Shown here one piece after another: positions 62,543 to 64,000 of a stretch of DNA of 64,000 nt. The translations under genes and the position numbers were made by a program. Within the stretch, counting starts at the first letter, position 1; each line of letters begins with the position of its first letter. The DNA comes from Neolewinella antarctica (GTDB lineage Bacteria > Bacteroidota > Bacteroidia > Chitinophagales > Saprospiraceae), in contig NZ_JAATJH010000003.1 in assembly GCF_011927835.1 (NCBI RefSeq), positions 496,001 to 560,000 of the forward strand, given 5' to 3'. The notes below the pieces were generated by a model. That model ran no database searches, had not been told where the DNA came from, and worked only from the letters and a program-made list of their open reading frames with translations.

Positions 62543-62967
62543 AAAATCAAGTTCTTTCGGGGTTTATGTCGTTACTTCTCACCATATTTCTTTGCACCTG
62601 CGACCGCGCCCATCCTGTATCCATCGCTTACGGAATGGATCAGTGTGAATTTTGCAGAATGGCCATCGTTGAGGTGAATTATGGTGCCGAATTGATCACC
62701 GAAAAGGGGCGGGTGATGAAATACGACGCCGCCGAATGCATGGTGAACCACCTCGCGCAGGAAGAAATAGCCGTACAAAAATTGTACGCCGTTCCTTACG
62801 ATCAACCGGCTACTCTAAGGCCGGTGGATTCTCTCTTTTTCGTGATCGATGCTTCTGTGCGTAGCCCCATGGGCGCTAATCTGGCGGCATTTAGTTCGGA
62901 GGGCGCTTTGCCCAAGGATGTCATTCCACTCGACTGGGCGACCGTTGCGCAAATGCTGACGAAATGA
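62539..62967 (+). CDS. nosL: NosL copper-chaperone lipoprotein
   Basis: A 142-residue outer-membrane or periplasmic lipoprotein that binds Cu(I) for NosZ. The signal ends at the lipobox FLCTC. The copper block MDQCEFCRMAIVE (MDxCxxCxM) is complete. It is between the membrane gene (4-bp overlap) and nosD (4-bp overlap). The TGCACC repeat (62593-62610) encodes the lipobox itself (C-T-C-D-R-A). Confidence 0.95.
   Translation: MKNQVLSGFMSLLLTIFLCTCDRAHPVSIAYGMDQCEFCRMAIVEVNYGAELITEKGRVMKYDAAECMVNHLAQEEIAVQKLYAVPYDQPATLRPVDSLFFVIDASVRSPMGANLAAFSSEGALPKDVIPLDWATVAQMLTK
62593..62610 (+). repeat. TGCACC-type REP-like motif encoding the NosL lipobox
   Basis: TGCACCTGCGACCGCGCC, an exact consensus match, in frame at the lipobox of nosL. 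Confidence 0.7.
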
Positions 62968-64000
62968 AAAGTATCATAATTATACTACTTACCGGTTTGG
63001 CTTGTGGACTGCCTTGTCAACTGCTTTCCGCAACATGGTACGTTGGCCCGGGGGCGGAGTTTTCCGCACTTGCCCCGGCCATCGCCGCCGCCGCCGCCCA
63101 CGATCACATTATTGTCCTGGCCGGACATTACCGGGAGCGTGAATTGTTGATCGACAAACCTTTACGACTGACCGCCGAACCGGGAGTGATCATCGATGCG
63201 GAAAACCGGGCGGAAGATATTTTTCTGGTCACTGCGGACAGCGTGGAGATCAGTGGTTTTACCCTGCAAAATGTGGGGGTAAGCTACCGCTACGAATGTT
63301 CGGCTATTCGACTTCGAGAAGTCAATAATGCTAAAATACTGGACAACCGAATAATCAATTGCTATTTCGGAATCTATCTAGAGACAGCCGGACGTACGGA
63401 CGTAATTAATAATTACATTCAGAACAAATTTGTCCGCGAAGTAAACGCCGGAAACGCCATTCACGCCTGGAAAAGTGAGGCGCTCCGTATTCACGATAAC
63501 GTAGTTACGGGCCACCGCGACGGTATTTATTTCGAATTCGTCGACGACAGCACCATCGAATGCAACGATAGTTACGGCAACATTCGCTACGGTCTGCACT
63601 TCATGTTTTCCAACCGCGATGCTTACCGGGGTAATATTTTTCGGGATAACGCGGCAGGAGTAGCCGTCATGTTTTCTCACGATATAGAAATGATCGAAAA
63701 TGAGTTCCTCCACAACTGGGGCGGGGCGTCTTACGGTTTGCTACTCAAGGAGATCAGTGATGGGCGGATCAGCCACAACCGCTTTTTCCGTAATACCATC
63801 GGTATCCTGGCCGAAGGGGCTAATCGGCTCGTCATCAGCGAAAATCAGTTTACCCGTAACGGCACGGCCATTGATATTAAAGGGAATTGCCTCGATAACC
63901 AGGTTTTAGCTAATAACTTTCTGGCCAATACTTTCGAGGTGGTGACCAATTCAAAACATAACAACAACGAATTTGCAGCGAACTACTGGAGCGGCTACCT
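62964..64000 (+). CDS. nosD: NosD periplasmic copper-processing protein (partial)
   Basis: The first 345 codons are visible and the frame runs off the window end. There is a signal peptide (MKSIIIILLTGLACGLPCQLLS) and then a right-handed beta-helix of the NosD/pectate lyase type, with repeats such as SAIRLREVNNAKILDNRI and DGIYFEFVDDSTIECNDSYG. NosD helps mature the CuZ site of NosZ with the NosFY transporter, which would lie beyond the window. It starts 4 bp before the nosL stop. Confidence 0.93.
   Translation, partial: MKSIIIILLTGLACGLPCQLLSATWYVGPGAEFSALAPAIAAAAAHDHIIVLAGHYRERELLIDKPLRLTAEPGVIIDAENRAEDIFLVTADSVEISGFTLQNVGVSYRYECSAIRLREVNNAKILDNRIINCYFGIYLETAGRTDVINNYIQNKFVREVNAGNAIHAWKSEALRIHDNVVTGHRDGIYFEFVDDSTIECNDSYGNIRYGLHFMFSNRDAYRGNIFRDNAAGVAVMFSHDIEMIENEFLHNWGGASYGLLLKEISDGRISHNRFFRNTIGILAEGANRLVISENQFTRNGTAIDIKGNCLDNQVLANNFLANTFEVVTNSKHNNNEFAANYWSGY

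Overview
The window looks like a chromosomal segment of a moderately GC-rich Bacteroidota, most likely a Saprospiria/Lewinella-type marine bacterium. The evidence is a protein with a C-terminal type IX secretion (T9SS) sorting domain and the LPVELLSF block common in that group, few convincing Shine-Dalgarno sequences, candidate TAnnTTTG -7 promoter elements, lipoprotein-type RND adaptors and a Sec-dependent clade II NosZ. This placement is inferred from gene content; no database was searched.

Layout. 1-9.5 kb holds housekeeping genes: a partial plsC-like acyltransferase, pyrB-pyrR, an unusual GNAT/zinc-ribbon fusion, aroE, a DUF368 transporter with a small lipoprotein, and recN. 9.5-18.3 kb holds a HEIGH-type metalloprotease lipoprotein, an SGNH/MBOAT pair for envelope or exopolysaccharide acylation (tail to tail), an RlmL-like rRNA methyltransferase, a DUF1328 mini-membrane protein, an orphan sigma region-4-like protein and a CHASE3-DUF3095 cyclase-like sensor. 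18.4-37.4 kb holds hemC, a zeta-toxin-like pair, asnS, a T9SS cargo protein, an exonuclease/GIY-YIG fusion, a NamZ-type muramidase, a LolE/FtsX-type permease, a complete TolC-AcrA-AcrB efflux operon, tyrS, exbB-exbD and a patatin.

37.9-55.7 kb is the most distinctive block. It has a complete nine-gene N-ATPase operon (atpD-C-Q-R-B-E-F-A-G) whose c subunit carries the Na+-type ESTxxY ligand set and whose b subunit has a delta-like tail. It is followed at once by a HAD phosphatase, phosphoketolase and class I aldolase, then a GH130 enzyme, a triple-BON protein, an AraC regulator, a cupin and a P1B-4 metal ATPase, with a tandem universal stress protein after it. I read this as an energy-stress/low-oxygen module: phosphoketolase yields acetyl phosphate, the N-ATPase exports cations, and the remaining genes are stress-type proteins. 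57-64 kb is a clade II nitrous oxide reductase cluster: an NorB/heme-copper-like membrane protein, a cytochrome c lipoprotein, a small CEPCW protein, nosZ, a membrane protein, nosL and nosD (cut by the window end).

Several dispersed repeat families overlay the genes. The clearest is an ~18-bp REP-like motif, TGCACCYGCGNCCGCGCC, with 14 good copies and one decayed copy. Two sites are inverted pairs able to form hairpins, and six copies lie inside coding sequences, two of them encoding the lipobox of a lipoprotein. A second family is a ~165-185-bp nested inverted-repeat (cloverleaf-like) element in two copies. A third is an A/T-rich CACAAA...TTTGTG element in four copies. I saw no tRNA or rRNA genes, CRISPR arrays, insertion sequences or phage genes.
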